NCBI RefSeq assembly: GCF_000248055.1
Contig: NZ_BAFC01000046.1
Location: 25,092-89,091, forward strand
Reading direction: 5' to 3'
DNA length: 64,000 nucleotides
Source of the DNA: Gordonia sputi NBRC 100414
Lineage (GTDB): Bacteria > Actinomycetota > Actinomycetes > Mycobacteriales > Mycobacteriaceae
In this document: positions 1-9,189 of the stretch, one piece after another
Layout of the letters: each line of letters starts with the position of its first letter
How positions within the stretch are numbered: position 1 is the first letter of the stretch
Position numbers and translations under genes: made by a program
Notes under the pieces: generated by a model
The model's database searches: none
The model's input: the letters and a program-made list of their open reading frames with translations, nothing else
What the model was told of the DNA's origin: nothing

Positions 1-37
1 GTGCGCATCGCAGCCGCCGTCCGGTTATGTTGCTCAG

Positions 38-711
38 GTGATTCGCGCTGCAGTCGACGTTCTACCCATTGCACTCGGCCTACTGATGGCGTCGGCGCCA
101 CTGGTGATGGTCAGCATGGCGCTGGTGATCAGACGGTCGGTGGGGGCTGGTTGGAGCTTTCTGCTCGGTTGGATTCTCGGGCTCGTAATCGTCTGCGGGG
201 TGGTGGTCGCTGTCGCCGACCTGGTGTCCCTCGCCGGTGAGACGGGGACCGTCGGCGGCGTGGTCGGCGTCGTTGTGGGCGTCATCCTCCTCGGCCTCGG
301 CGTGTGGAAGTGGTATGGCGAGTGGCGGAACCCGAACAAGGGCGACGTGCCGTCGTGGTACGAGTCGATCGAGCGTATGCGCGGGTCAACGGTCTTTGCC
401 TTCGGTATCGGTATGGCGGCGCTGAACCCCAAAACCTCTTCCTCGCTGTCGCGGCCAGTGTCGCCGTCGCCGAGGCGACGGACAACATCGGCGCTCAGGC
501 CGTCGGAATCGTCGTGTTCGTCGTCGTCGGCAGTATCGGAGTGGCCGCACCCACCGTGGCAACGCAGTTGGCAGGGGACCGCGCGGGAGCGACGCTGGCG
601 CGGGTCGACGAGGTGATCACGCGGTACAACGCAGTGATCGTCGGTGCCGTGCTCATCATCCTGGGCGCCGTCGTGACGACCAACGGGATCGATGCCCTGC
701 TCGCGTCCTGA
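38..711 (+). pseudogene. GAP-family (Sap-like) membrane protein gene with a one-base frameshift
   Basis: The first part reads from GTG 38 as a membrane protein with hydrophobic segments near residues 8-30, 38-60 and 70-92. It then reaches the family block GMAALNPK and loses the frame at about 428-435. The expected continuation, NLFLAVAASVAVAEATD, and two more hydrophobic segments follow in another frame and stop at 711. The break lies in CCCCAAAACC (428-437); one extra A (or G) there would restore a 224-residue protein, almost the length of the intact paralogue at 5232-5909. GAP proteins (sulfolipid-1-addressing family) are linked to export of surface glycolipids in mycobacteria. It could be a real pseudogene, a sequencing error in a homopolymer, or a slippage site. 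The family call is firm; the cause of the break is not resolved. Confidence 0.8.
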
Positions 712-729
712 GTTGCAGGCACGCACGAC

Positions 730-766
730 AACCGCCGGGCCCGAGGCGATCTCGGGTCCGGCGGTT
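730..766. terminator. Hairpin between convergent GAP gene and ald
   Basis: Arms of 16 nt at 730-745 and 751-766 pair with one mismatch around a 5-nt loop (GCGAT). It sits between two convergent genes and has no long T tract, so it probably acts as a two-way terminator. Confidence 0.65.
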
Positions 767-784
767 TCGCGATGGAGGTCGTGG

Positions 785-1900
785 TCAGCTGGTGGCGAAC
801 GGATTCTGCTCGGCGGGGATGTCGAGCGCTGCGCCGACCTCGGCATTGAACAACGTGCCCGCGTGGGTGCTCAGGCCGCCTGCGAGTGCGGCATTGTCTG
901 CCAAGGCCTTCTCCCAGCCCTTGTCGGCGAGCTGCAGCACGTAGGGGAGCGTGGCACCGGTGAGTGCCTGCGTCGACGTACGGGCAACGGTGCCGGGCAT
1001 ATTCGCGACGCAGTAGAACACGGTGTCATGCACGGTGAAGGTCGGGTCGTCGTGGGTGGTGGGACGCGAATCCTCGAAGCAGCCGCCCTGATCGATGGCG
1101 ATGTCGACGAGCACCGCGCCCGACTTCATCTGCGCGACAAGGCTGTTGGGGACGAGCACAGGCGCCTTCGCGCCGGGGACGAGGACCGCGCCGATCACCA
1201 GGTCGGCCTGCTTGACCGCGTCGGCGAGTGCCAGCGACGTCGAGTAGCGGGTGTGGACGCGGCCGCCGAAGCGTGCGTCGACCGCGCGCAGTTTGGCGAT
1301 GTCGAGGTCGAAGACGGTGACCTGTGCGCCCATGCCCATGGCGATGGTCGCGGCGTTGACGCCGCTGACGCCGGCACCGATGACGACGACGTCGGCGGGC
1401 TCGGTACCGGGGACGCCGCCCATCAGCACGCCGCGGCCGCCTTCGGAACGCATGAGGTGGTAGGCGCCCACCTGAGGAGCGAGTCGGCCTGCGACCTCGC
1501 TCATCGGGGCGAGCAGGGGAAGCGAACCGTCGGCGGCGCGGACCGTCTCGTAGGCGATCGACGTGGTGCCAGACGCGAGCAGCGCGTCGGTGCACGGGCG
1601 GCTGGCCGCAAGGTGCAGGTAGGTGAAGATCGTCTGGCCCTCGCGCATGAGTCCGTATTCGGCCTCGATGGGCTCTTTGACCTTGAGGAGCAGGTCGGCC
1701 TGCTCCCAGACCGCGGCGGCGGTGTCGAGGATCTGTGCGCCGGCGGCCTTGAAGTCGGTGTCGTCGATGGCGGAACCGAGGCCTGCACCTGCCTCGATGA
1801 TCACGTCGTGGCCGCGTTTGGTCAGCTCGGCGACGCCTGCAGGCGTGATGGCGACGCGGTATTCGTTGTTCTTGATTTCGGTGGGGATGCCGATACGCAT
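785..1900 (-). CDS. ald: Alanine dehydrogenase
   Basis: NAD-dependent L-alanine dehydrogenase (EC 1.4.1.1) interconverts L-alanine with pyruvate and ammonia. The 371-residue length is normal for the family. Residues known to bind pyruvate or act in catalysis are all in place: R15, K75, H96 and D270. The Rossmann motif GAGVSG is at 175-180. An AGGAG ribosome site precedes the ATG by about 6 nt. The gene is divergent from an Lrp/AsnC regulator, the same pair as Rv2780/Rv2779c in M. tuberculosis, where the regulator responds to amino acids and controls ald. It probably serves alanine catabolism and redox balance under low oxygen. Confidence 0.97.
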   Translation of the reverse strand: MRIGIPTEIKNNEYRVAITPAGVAELTKRGHDVIIEAGAGLGSAIDDTDFKAAGAQILDTAAAVWEQADLLLKVKEPIEAEYGLMREGQTIFTYLHLAASRPCTDALLASGTTSIAYETVRAADGSLPLLAPMSEVAGRLAPQVGAYHLMRSEGGRGVLMGGVPGTEPADVVVIGAGVSGVNAATIAMGMGAQVTVFDLDIAKLRAVDARFGGRVHTRYSTSLALADAVKQADLVIGAVLVPGAKAPVLVPNSLVAQMKSGAVLVDIAIDQGGCFEDSRPTTHDDPTFTVHDTVFYCVANMPGTVARTSTQALTGATLPYVLQLADKGWEKALADNAALAGGLSTHAGTLFNAEVGAALDIPAEQNPFATS

Positions 1901-2002
1901 CGGGTGCTCCTCGGAAGTGTTGGGGTGTGGTCATGTGCTGCGCGGCGGAGGCGCTGCTCTGCGCTGAACACCTTCAAGCGTGAAGGAACGTCGAATGGTG
2001 CA

Positions 2003-2010
2003 CAATATTG
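2003..2010. promoter_or_regulatory. Candidate Lrp/AsnC operator core
   Basis: A perfect 8-bp palindrome, CAATATTG, is a conspicuous AT-rich spot in the ald/lrp divergent interval. AT-cored palindromes of this kind are typical Lrp-family sites. This is inferred only from position and symmetry. Confidence 0.35.
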
Positions 2011-2070
2011 ATGAGGAAAGTTCTGTAGATTGCGGTTCAAGGTGAAGAATCGTCAGATCGAGGAGTTGTG

Positions 2071-2553
2071 ATGGCCGCCACGCCGAAGGATGTTCGGGCA
2101 GTCGAGCTCGACGCGACCGATCGTGAACTACTGCGCGTCCTGCAACTCGATGCGCGTATCCCCAACAGTGAGCTTGCGGCACGAGTGGGGATCGCGGCGT
2201 CGACAGCACACGGACGCCTCCGACGGCTCGTCGACGCCGGTGTGATCCGCGGATTCTTCGCCGACGTCGATCCGGCCGCGGTCGGACGGCCATTGCGGGC
2301 AATGGTCGCCGTGAGCTTGCAGTCGGATGCGCGTGGGCAGATCCGCCAGTTCGTCGGCGAGATCGCACAGCGAGATGAAGTGATCGACGTCTTCTTTCTC
2401 GCGGGTGCCGACGACTACCTGCTGCACGTCGCGACCGCCGACACCGAGGCATTGCGCACGTTCGTCGAGATGCTCAATGCCAGACGCGAAGTCGCAGGTA
2501 CCACGACGTCGCTGGTCTTCGACCACCAGCGCGGCGATGCGCCGATCTACTGA
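2071..2553 (+). CDS. Lrp/AsnC family transcriptional regulator
   Basis: A 160-residue feast/famine regulator. An N-terminal winged helix-turn-helix covers about residues 12-70 (ATDRELLRVLQLDARIPN, then GIAASTAHGRLRRLVDAGVI). A RAM ligand-binding domain follows (about 75-155) with the usual ADDYLLHVA strand. ATG 2071 is preferred over GTG 2068 because AGGAG at 2061-2065 then has a 5-nt spacer. It is divergent from ald, so it is the likely AldR-type regulator of alanine dehydrogenase and of itself. The exact effector amino acid cannot be read from the sequence. Confidence 0.92.
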   Translation: MAATPKDVRAVELDATDRELLRVLQLDARIPNSELAARVGIAASTAHGRLRRLVDAGVIRGFFADVDPAAVGRPLRAMVAVSLQSDARGQIRQFVGEIAQRDEVIDVFFLAGADDYLLHVATADTEALRTFVEMLNARREVAGTTTSLVFDHQRGDAPIY

Positions 2554-3381
<828 letters not shown>

Positions 3382-3387
3382 CTGCCG

Positions 3388-3903
3388 ATGTCTGCCGAGC
3401 CGAACAAGAAGCACAAGAAGGATCCGACGCAGCGCGACGCCCGCCCGATCGTGTGGATGATCGGGTTTCTCGTTGTCGCCATGATCGTCTACTTCGTGCT
3501 GCTCGGCAGGACCGGTGTGCAACTCATCGCGCACGGCGGCGTCGTGGCGGTGGGGCTCGGCATCGGTGTGTTGATCCTGCCGTTCCTCGGTGCGTGGCTG
3601 ATCTGGTCGACGCTGCGTGCGGGTATCGAACATCAGAAACTGGCGCGGATCATGGCGCAGGAGGGGCGTGAACTCAACGTCTCCGACCTGCCGCGTCGAG
3701 CGTCGGGTCGCATCGAACGCGAGGCCGCGGACGAACTCTTCGCACAGGTCAAGCAGGAGTGGGAAGCGAACCCCTCCGATTGGCACAACACGTATCGGAT
3801 CGCGCGCGCCTACGACTACGCGGGAGATCGCTCCCGAGCCAGAGAGATGATGAAGCGTGCTGTGGCCCAGTTCCATGGACGTGACGAGCGGCCCAGCACA
3901 TGA
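3388..3903 (+). CDS. Two-helix membrane protein with a cytoplasmic tail (Rv2772c-like)
   Basis: A 171-residue protein with a lysine-rich N-terminus, two transmembrane segments (about 22-42 and 48-74) and a charged C-terminal tail. The final part (DWHNTYRIARAYDYAGDRSRAREMMKRAV) resembles a tetratricopeptide-type helical pair. It starts 6 nt after dapB, and its stop overlaps the next start as ATGA. The position matches the conserved membrane gene beside dapB in mycobacteria. Function is unknown; the TPR-like tail suggests protein contacts. Confidence 0.8.
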   Translation: MSAEPNKKHKKDPTQRDARPIVWMIGFLVVAMIVYFVLLGRTGVQLIAHGGVVAVGLGIGVLILPFLGAWLIWSTLRAGIEHQKLARIMAQEGRELNVSDLPRRASGRIEREAADELFAQVKQEWEANPSDWHNTYRIARAYDYAGDRSRAREMMKRAVAQFHGRDERPST

Positions 3904-4469
3904 GTGACGCTGTCCGTGCGCTGCTGGATGCGGAGCAGCTCTGGGCCGACGCGCTCGCGCAGGTCGGTCCGGCTGCGCTCGATCGCCGCAGTGGCGCCGA
4001 TGGCTGGACCAACCGCGACCTCATCAATCACGTCACCGGCGGTGGCCATCGATACGCGATGCTGCTCGCGGGTGCGAGTGCCGGCGATGTCGAGACGACC
4101 AGGGACTCCGACTACATCGTCGACGATCCGGTTGGTGAGTTCTGGTGCTACGAAACCATGCTGCGCGAGTCCGCAGCGGCCGCTGACCTCAGCGCTGCCG
4201 TGGATCATCGGGCCGGGCAGCGCTCGGGTGACGACCTGCTGATCATGCGCGCCATGGATCTCGCGCTGCACACCCACGACCTCTGCGTCGGTATCGGAAT
4301 CAGGTGGGAGCCGTCGGACGATCTCGTCGAGTACCTTCTCAGCGACGCGTCGCCTCTCATTGAAGAACTCAGGGGCTTGGGCCTTTTCGGCGCTGCTCTC
4401 GAGTGCGCCGACACCGACTCGGCGAGCGCGGCCGATCGGCTCCTGGCGTTTTCCGGACGGGCACGATGA
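3900..4469 (+). CDS. DinB-superfamily (TIGR03086-type) metal-binding protein
   Basis: A 189-residue protein of the mycothiol-dependent maleylpyruvate isomerase/DinB helical-bundle group. The N-terminal block WTNRDLINHVTGGGHRYAMLL and the central MDLALHTHDL supply the histidines that normally bind one metal ion. It overlaps the previous gene by ATGA and precedes a flavodoxin-like gene. Members of this family act on mycothiol conjugates or are uncharacterised, and no substrate can be assigned here. Confidence 0.75.
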   Translation: MSDAVRALLDAEQLWADALAQVGPAALDRRSGADGWTNRDLINHVTGGGHRYAMLLAGASAGDVETTRDSDYIVDDPVGEFWCYETMLRESAAAADLSAAVDHRAGQRSGDDLLIMRAMDLALHTHDLCVGIGIRWEPSDDLVEYLLSDASPLIEELRGLGLFGAALECADTDSASAADRLLAFSGRAR

Positions 4470-4485
4470 CCTCGGGGAGCAGATC

Positions 4486-4938
4486 ATGAGTCGCCTGCTG
4501 ATCATCCATCACACGCCGTCGCCGCATTGCCAGGCGATGTTCGAGGCGGTGGTGTCCGGCGCGACCGACCCCGAGATCGAGGGGGTCGACGTCGTGCGCC
4601 GGGCCGCGCTGTCGGTATCGACGAGCGACTTCCTCGACGCCGACGGCTACGTCCTTGGCAGCCCGGCGAACCTCGGGTCGATCTCGGGCGCACTCAAGCA
4701 CGCCTTCGACTGCTCCTACTACCAGATCCTCGACTCGACGCGCGGTCGCCCGTTCGGCCTCTACCTTCACGGCAACGAGGGAACGGAAGGCGCGGTGAAC
4801 GCTGTCGACCGGATCACCGCGGGGCTTGGTTGGGAGAAGGCCGCGGAGTACGTGATCGCGTCGAACAAGCCGGACAAGGCGGTCCTCGAGGCGTGCTGGG
4901 AGTTGGGCGCGACCGTGGCCGCGGGTCTCTCGGACTAG
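4486..4938 (+). CDS. Flavodoxin-fold NAD(P)H-dependent oxidoreductase-like protein (Rv2771c-like)
   Basis: The ATG at 4486 gives 150 residues, the size I recall for Rv2771c. The start LLIIHHTPSPHCQAMFEAV is the first beta-strand and phosphate-binding loop of a flavodoxin fold. ADGYVLGSPANLGSISGALKHAFD is the second flavin-contact loop, and GLYLHGNEGTEGAV matches the third strand. It probably binds FMN. It is the last gene of the dapB cluster, followed by a strong hairpin. A longer reading frame starting at 4360 only overlaps the previous gene and is not preferred. Confidence 0.82.
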   Translation: MSRLLIIHHTPSPHCQAMFEAVVSGATDPEIEGVDVVRRAALSVSTSDFLDADGYVLGSPANLGSISGALKHAFDCSYYQILDSTRGRPFGLYLHGNEGTEGAVNAVDRITAGLGWEKAAEYVIASNKPDKAVLEACWELGATVAAGLSD

Positions 4939-4964
4939 GCTCCCCGGGCAGATCGACATCACAG

Positions 4965-5026
4965 ACGCGGCTCGAATTGGCAAACGCGGCCGGTACACCA
5001 GCCGCGTCTGCCGACTCGAGCCGCGT
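4965..5026. terminator. Large imperfect inverted repeat after the dapB cluster
   Basis: Arms at 4965-4990 and 5001-5026 match at 23 of 26 positions around a 10-nt loop. It probably ends the dapB-cluster transcript. No T tract follows, and its length is unusual for a plain terminator, so it may be a small repetitive element. Confidence 0.6.
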
Positions 5027-5176
5027 GTGGAACGTCGAGTTTCGACAAGCGGCACCACCGCCCAGTTTGTGCCGACTTTGCCGTGATCTACGACGAATCT
5101 GCGCAACTGCTGGAAGACTTGCGCAGTCAATCGTCGGTGAGTGCGGAGGGCGTCAATCGTGAGAGGTTCAGGCTCG

Positions 5177-5212
5177 TCGTGGCAGGCAGTGGCTTCGTGG
5201 CAGGCAGTGGCT
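5177..5212 (+). repeat. 18-bp tandem duplication upstream of the second GAP gene
   Basis: Two identical 18-bp copies of TCGTGGCAGGCAGTGGCT (5177-5194 and 5195-5212) sit 20 bp before the GTG start. This is one of many micro-tandem repeats at gene edges in this window. Confidence 0.9.
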
Positions 5213-5231
5213 TCGTGACGGGAGTACCGGC

Positions 5232-5909
5232 GTGATCGCCACCGCCGTTGGAGATGTGTTGCCGATCGCGGTGACGGTCGCGATCAGTCCGGTCGCGATC
5301 ATCTCGGGTGTCGTGCTCCTGTTGTCCGAACACGGCCGCGCCAAAGCGGTTCTCTTTGCTGTGGGGTGGATCATCAGTCTGCTCGTCGTGACGGGCATCG
5401 CGGTCGCGGTGACGGACGTGGCAGAAGAGGATTCACCCGCCGCCACGGATGACGGAGTCAAGATCTTCACCCTGATTCTCGGGGTGATCTTCCTTGGACT
5501 CGCAGTGGTTGCCTGGCGAAAGCGACCCGCACCAGGTGAGCCGGCGAGCGAAGCGAAACTGCTGGCCAGGGTGACGGCGATGTCGGGGCTGTCGGTGTTG
5601 GGGCTCGGACTCATCGAGGCGGTGGCAATCGTGAAGAACGTGCCACTCAGTTTCGGCGCGGGGGCGCGCATAGCCGAGGACACCGGGAACCGGTCAGAGG
5701 CGTGGATAGTGCTGGTGATCTTTGTCCTCATCGCCAGTCTCGGCATCCTGCTTCCGCTGCTCATTGCGATAGTGGGAGGTCACCGGCTCGATCCGGCGCT
5801 GAACAACTTCAGGGAGTGGCTCGAGGCAAACATCTCGCCGATCACCATCATTACGTGTCTCGTCGTCGGCGTGTACTTCATCGGCAAAGGTCTCGCAGTG
5901 TTCTCATGA
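5232..5909 (+). CDS. GAP-family (Sap-like) membrane protein
   Basis: An intact 225-residue paralogue of the broken gene at 38-711. About six hydrophobic segments run from DVLPIAVTVAISPVAIISGVVLLL at the N-terminus to PITIITCLVVGVYFIGKGL at the C-terminus. A charged loop lies in the middle (WRKRPAPGEPASEAK). GTG 5232 is the natural family start (DVLPIA follows at residue 8). Mycobacterial relatives help move sulfolipid or glycopeptidolipid to the cell surface; the cargo here is unknown. It is flanked by a tandem repeat upstream and a convergent HNH gene downstream. Confidence 0.85.
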   Translation: MIATAVGDVLPIAVTVAISPVAIISGVVLLLSEHGRAKAVLFAVGWIISLLVVTGIAVAVTDVAEEDSPAATDDGVKIFTLILGVIFLGLAVVAWRKRPAPGEPASEAKLLARVTAMSGLSVLGLGLIEAVAIVKNVPLSFGAGARIAEDTGNRSEAWIVLVIFVLIASLGILLPLLIAIVGGHRLDPALNNFREWLEANISPITIITCLVVGVYFIGKGLAVFS

Positions 5910-5947
5910 GGGCGGTTCTCACGAGGGCTGGTCATTCCGCGGACTGG

Positions 5948-6319
5948 TCATTCCGTGGGTTGCGCTTCGTCGACGGTGTCGGTCAGTTCGGCGATGATCT
6001 GCGCCTGCCGGACCAGGAACAAACGTTCGTCGAGCTTCTTGCGACGCATCCAGGTGGTGACCTCGGTATTGCACTTGCTGGCGTTGCACGAGCGGCAGCA
6101 CGGCACCACGTTGCTCAGGGTGTAGCGACCACCACGGGAGATCGCCAACATGCAATCGCGTTGTAGCGCAACACCATCGGCGTGGCAGTACGCGCATCCG
6201 CCCCACGCCTCCTGAAGTGCTTCCCACTGGAGTGGAGTCAGGTCGTGTGACTTCGACGCGACTCGTGACCTGCGACGTCGTGCGTAGCGGTTGGCGCGGG
6301 TACGCGGGCGGGGAGGCAC
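5948..6319 (-). CDS. HNH endonuclease-like protein
   Basis: A 123-residue basic protein. Two CxxC zinc pairs (C42/C45 and C75/C78) frame the block QRDCMLAISRGGRYTLSNVVP, which is the beta-beta-alpha metal core. The position that is usually His in the first HNH strand is Cys56 here (RDC in place of RDH), so nuclease activity is not certain. N70 and N79 are kept. It stands alone, convergent to the GAP gene and divergent from thyA. Its role is unknown. Confidence 0.75.
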   Translation of the reverse strand: MPPRPRTRANRYARRRRSRVASKSHDLTPLQWEALQEAWGGCAYCHADGVALQRDCMLAISRGGRYTLSNVVPCCRSCNASKCNTEVTTWMRRKKLDERLFLVRQAQIIAELTDTVDEAQPTE

Positions 6320-6412
6320 GCGTCGAGCCTAGTCTGTTGTCACCACACATCACACGAGCCACACGCAACCCACAAGGGGTGTCGCAGGGGCAGGGGGCAG
6401 GTGCGGCGGCCC

Positions 6413-6418
6413 TAGACT
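6413..6418 (+). promoter_or_regulatory. -10 element of thyA, leaderless layout
   Basis: TAGACT is followed by 7 nt and then the GTG start, so transcription would begin at or next to the start codon. No ribosome site is visible. Confidence 0.6.
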
Positions 6419-6425
6419 GGCAGTC

Positions 6426-7259
6426 GTGAGTACGGCCATCCGCGACCTCAGCTCGACAGAGACGATTCCGACGCCATATGAAGACCTGCTGCGTCTGGTG
6501 ATGGACACCGGCACGCCCAAGGCCGATCGCACCGGGACCGGAACGCGCAGTCTGTTCGGGCATCAGCTCCGCTACGACCTCGCTCAGGGTTTCCCACTGA
6601 TCACCACCAAGAAGGTGCATCTGAAGTCGATCATCTACGAATTGCTGTGGTTTCTGCGCGGCGACTCGAACGTGCGATGGCTTCAGGACAGGGGCGTGAC
6701 GATCTGGGACGAGTGGGCCGACGAGAACGGCGAACTCGGCCCTGTCTACGGCGTCCAATGGAGAAGCTGGCCGACGCCGTCGGGCGAGCACATCGACCAG
6801 ATTTCCGCGGCGCTCGAGATGCTCAAGACCAATCCCGACTCGCGACGCAACATCGTGTCCGCGTGGAACGTGGGGGAGATCCCTCAGATGGCGCTACCGC
6901 CGTGTCACGCGTTCTTCCAGTTCTATGTGGCCGACGGCAAGCTGTCGTGTCAGCTCTATCAGCGCAGTGCTGATCTGTTCCTCGGAGTGCCGTTCAACAT
7001 CGCGTCGTACGCGTTGCTCACGCACATGATGGCGCAGCAAGCTGGTCTCGACGTCGGGGAGTTCGTCTGGACCGGCGGCGACTGCCACATCTACGACAAC
7101 CACGTCGACCAGGTCAACCGGCAACTCTCGCGTGAGCCGTATCCGTATCCGACGCTTCGGCTGACTCCGCGCGAGTCGATCTTCGACTACGAGTTCGACG
7201 ACGTCGAGATCGTCGACTATCAGTCACACCCAGGCATCAAGGCGCCGGTCGCGGTCTGA
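6426..7259 (+). CDS. thyA: Thymidylate synthase ThyA
   Basis: This folate-dependent thymidylate synthase (EC 2.1.1.45) methylates dUMP using methylenetetrahydrofolate and releases dihydrofolate. The 277-residue protein has the catalytic cysteine in [12 protein letters not shown] (C160), the phosphate-binding RRN at 140-142 and the substrate block [18 protein letters not shown]. dfrA, which recycles dihydrofolate, lies 2 kb downstream with the PE-PPE esterase gene in between. The flavin-dependent ThyX is also encoded at 13.4 kb, so the cell has both routes. Confidence 0.97.
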   Translation: MSTAIRDLSSTETIPTPYEDLLRLVMDTGTPKADRTGTGTRSLFGHQLRYDLAQGFPLITTKKVHLKSIIYELLWFLRGDSNVRWLQDRGVTIWDEWADENGELGPVYGVQWRSWPTPSGEHIDQISAALEMLKTNPDSRRNIVSAWNVGEIPQMALPPCHAFFQFYVADGKLSCQLYQRSADLFLGVPFNIASYALLTHMMAQQAGLDVGEFVWTGGDCHIYDNHVDQVNRQLSREPYPYPTLRLTPRESIFDYEFDDVEIVDYQSHPGIKAPVAV

Positions 7260-7270
7260 TTCGAGAAGTC

Positions 7271-7303
7271 TCCGTTCGTGTCCTCCGAACGGAGGGTTTC
7301 TTG
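7271..7303 (+). terminator. Rho-independent terminator of thyA
   Basis: Perfect 9-bp arms (7271-7279 and 7287-7295) enclose a 7-nt loop and are followed by GGTTTCTT. It lies 11 nt after the thyA stop. Confidence 0.8.
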
Positions 7304-7337
7304 CGGCCTGATTTTCAGTACCGATGGTATCGAAGTG

Positions 7338-7354
7338 TGATGTGTGTTACATCA
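7338..7354. promoter_or_regulatory. Candidate operator TGATGT-N5-ACATCA
   Basis: A perfect 6-bp inverted repeat with a 5-nt spacer lies 134 bp upstream of the esterase gene in an AT-richer patch. The form is typical of a dimeric regulator site; which regulator is unknown. Confidence 0.4.
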
Positions 7355-7488
7355 TGACGTGCCGAGCGGAGATCTGATGGGCCTAACCGCACTCTGCCGG
7401 TCTCGTTGATCGGGCGCACCGTGCGACCAACGGGCTGACTATCGAAGTCGGGTCGGGAGCGGTAGGCCCGATCGGTTGGTAACTACAT

Positions 7489-9180
7489 ATGGGATCGATT
7501 CTGCGTGTCTGCGCCGCGATGGCGTCGGCGATCGGTGGCGTCATCGGAGCTGTCTGGGCGGCTGCCGCCATGACGGTGGCGAACGCGGCGACCGTCACGG
7601 CACTCATCATGGGTGGTACCTGGAATCCGTTGGTGGACTTCGGTCCTCAAGCGCAAACCGACGAGTTCGTCGACACCTATCTCAATCTCATCGCGTCGAA
7701 CTACCTCGCGCAGGCCAGTGGTGTGAACGCGGCCGACCTCAACAAGGTCGCCGTGTACACGCCGGAGGAGTTCGCGCCGTTCACCGCGGGCGACCTGAGT
7801 TTCGATCGTTCGGTCGCGCTCGGAGTGGCGAATCTGAGCGCCTGCATATCGGGAGCCACTGCGTGTCCGCGCAATCTCTCGTTCGGCACGCCCGCAGCGG
7901 GCGATCAGCTCGTCGTGTTCGGATACTCGCAGAGCACCAGGATCGCGGCGATCACCAAGCGATCGCTGATCGACTACTACTCGAGCGTCGGCTGGGCGTC
8001 GGCCCCCGACGTCTCTTTCGTTCTGGCCGCGGACGTGAACAGGCCCAACGGGGGAATCCTCGCGAGGTTCGCTGGATTGTCGATTCCGTTCCTCGGCATC
8101 AGCATGGACGGCGCGGCGCCGACAAACAGTTGCGTCGACGGCCAATGCTATTTCCGCACAACCGATATCAGCTTCCAGTACGACGGCTTCTCGGACTTCC
8201 CGTCACACCCTCTCAACGTGATCGCCGACCTGAACGCGGTTCTCGGCATCGCCTATCAGCACGGCCTCTATCCATTTGAATCACCGTTGGGCGCACCGGG
8301 AACCGTCGATCAGGGCGAGTACGGCGACACGCACTATTACATGATCCCGGCAGAGGTCCTGCCGATCCTCGTTCCACTGGTGGGCGTGCTACCCGCGACG
8401 TGGATCACCGCACTGGACATGCCACTGCGGACCATCATCGAGATGGGCTACAACCGAGAGCTCAGCCCCGGGGAACCGCTTGCGGCGCAGTGGTTCCGGT
8501 TCTCTCCGGTGCGTGACGCCATCACCGTCGCGATCGCGCTTGCGACAGGGATCGACGACGCCGTCGCGCAGAAGACCGGAGATCCGTCCAACCGGCCACT
8601 GGGCACCACCGCGATCAGCGGACCGTTCGGGGTGCCGGAGTTCAGCTTCCGTGACTGGTTCGACGCCGCGCATCCCGGCAGTTCAGCGGGTTCGTCGCTC
8701 AGTTCGAGCGTCGAGGTCTCAGCGGCTCCTGTCGCCGCTGACACACCGACGGCTCCCGCCGTGGCCGGAGCGCGATCCGCGGTGGTGAACGATCCGATCT
8801 CGACGCCGTCCGGTCAGCGCGGAACAGATGCGATGGCGCCGCAGGGCGTCGAATCCGGCGGGGCGTCGGCGAATGCGACACCACCGACTGATCAGTCGGA
8901 TTCGGACCCATCCGCAGCTTCGACGACGCCCCCGCAGGTGACGAAGCCCAATGCCCAACCGCAGGTGCACCCGGAGGGCGAAGCGAAACGCCCCGCGACG
9001 GTAGGTGACCCGGCAGGCGGTGGCAGTCGACCGGGCGACGACGCGCCGGGTGCCGCCGCCACGGGAACGACACAGTCTGGTGGTGTCACGGATGCCGGGA
9101 ACAGTGCAGGACAGGATGATTCGACGAAGGGTGACCGGGAAGGGTCCGCGCTGGGAGAGCCTGTCGGACCCCGGCGGTAG
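7489..9180 (+). CDS. Secreted PE-PPE-domain serine esterase
   Basis: A 563-residue protein with an N-terminal signal-type segment (about 10-35) and then the PE-PPE alpha/beta-hydrolase domain (PF08237 type, about 38-350). The nucleophile elbow is GYSQS (145-149, Ser147). The likely acid and base are D232 or D236 and H282 in GDTHYYMIP. The last 170 residues are a Pro/Ser/Ala/Thr-rich low-complexity tail. There is no PE or PPE N-terminal module, so it is a free-standing esterase as seen outside pathogenic mycobacteria. Likely substrates are acylated surface lipids or trehalose esters, by family analogy. No clear ribosome site precedes ATG 7489. Confidence 0.85.
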   Translation: MGSILRVCAAMASAIGGVIGAVWAAAAMTVANAATVTALIMGGTWNPLVDFGPQAQTDEFVDTYLNLIASNYLAQASGVNAADLNKVAVYTPEEFAPFTAGDLSFDRSVALGVANLSACISGATACPRNLSFGTPAAGDQLVVFGYSQSTRIAAITKRSLIDYYSSVGWASAPDVSFVLAADVNRPNGGILARFAGLSIPFLGISMDGAAPTNSCVDGQCYFRTTDISFQYDGFSDFPSHPLNVIADLNAVLGIAYQHGLYPFESPLGAPGTVDQGEYGDTHYYMIPAEVLPILVPLVGVLPATWITALDMPLRTIIEMGYNRELSPGEPLAAQWFRFSPVRDAITVAIALATGIDDAVAQKTGDPSNRPLGTTAISGPFGVPEFSFRDWFDAAHPGSSAGSSLSSSVEVSAAPVAADTPTAPAVAGARSAVVNDPISTPSGQRGTDAMAPQGVESGGASANATPPTDQSDSDPSAASTTPPQVTKPNAQPQVHPEGEAKRPATVGDPAGGGSRPGDDAPGAAATGTTQSGGVTDAGNSAGQDDSTKGDREGSALGEPVGPRR

Positions 9181-9183
9181 TCT
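9178..9183 (+). promoter_or_regulatory. -10 element of dfrA overlapping a stop codon
   Basis: TAGTCT uses the TAG stop of the esterase gene as its first three bases. A 6-nt gap and the dfrA ATG follow, a leaderless layout. Confidence 0.55.
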
Positions 9184-9189
9184 CTGTCC

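Noticed and set aside
692..2011. 439-codon open frame opposite ald
   Set aside because: Antisense shadow of a high-GC gene; the translation is Arg/Gly/Asp-rich with no domain.
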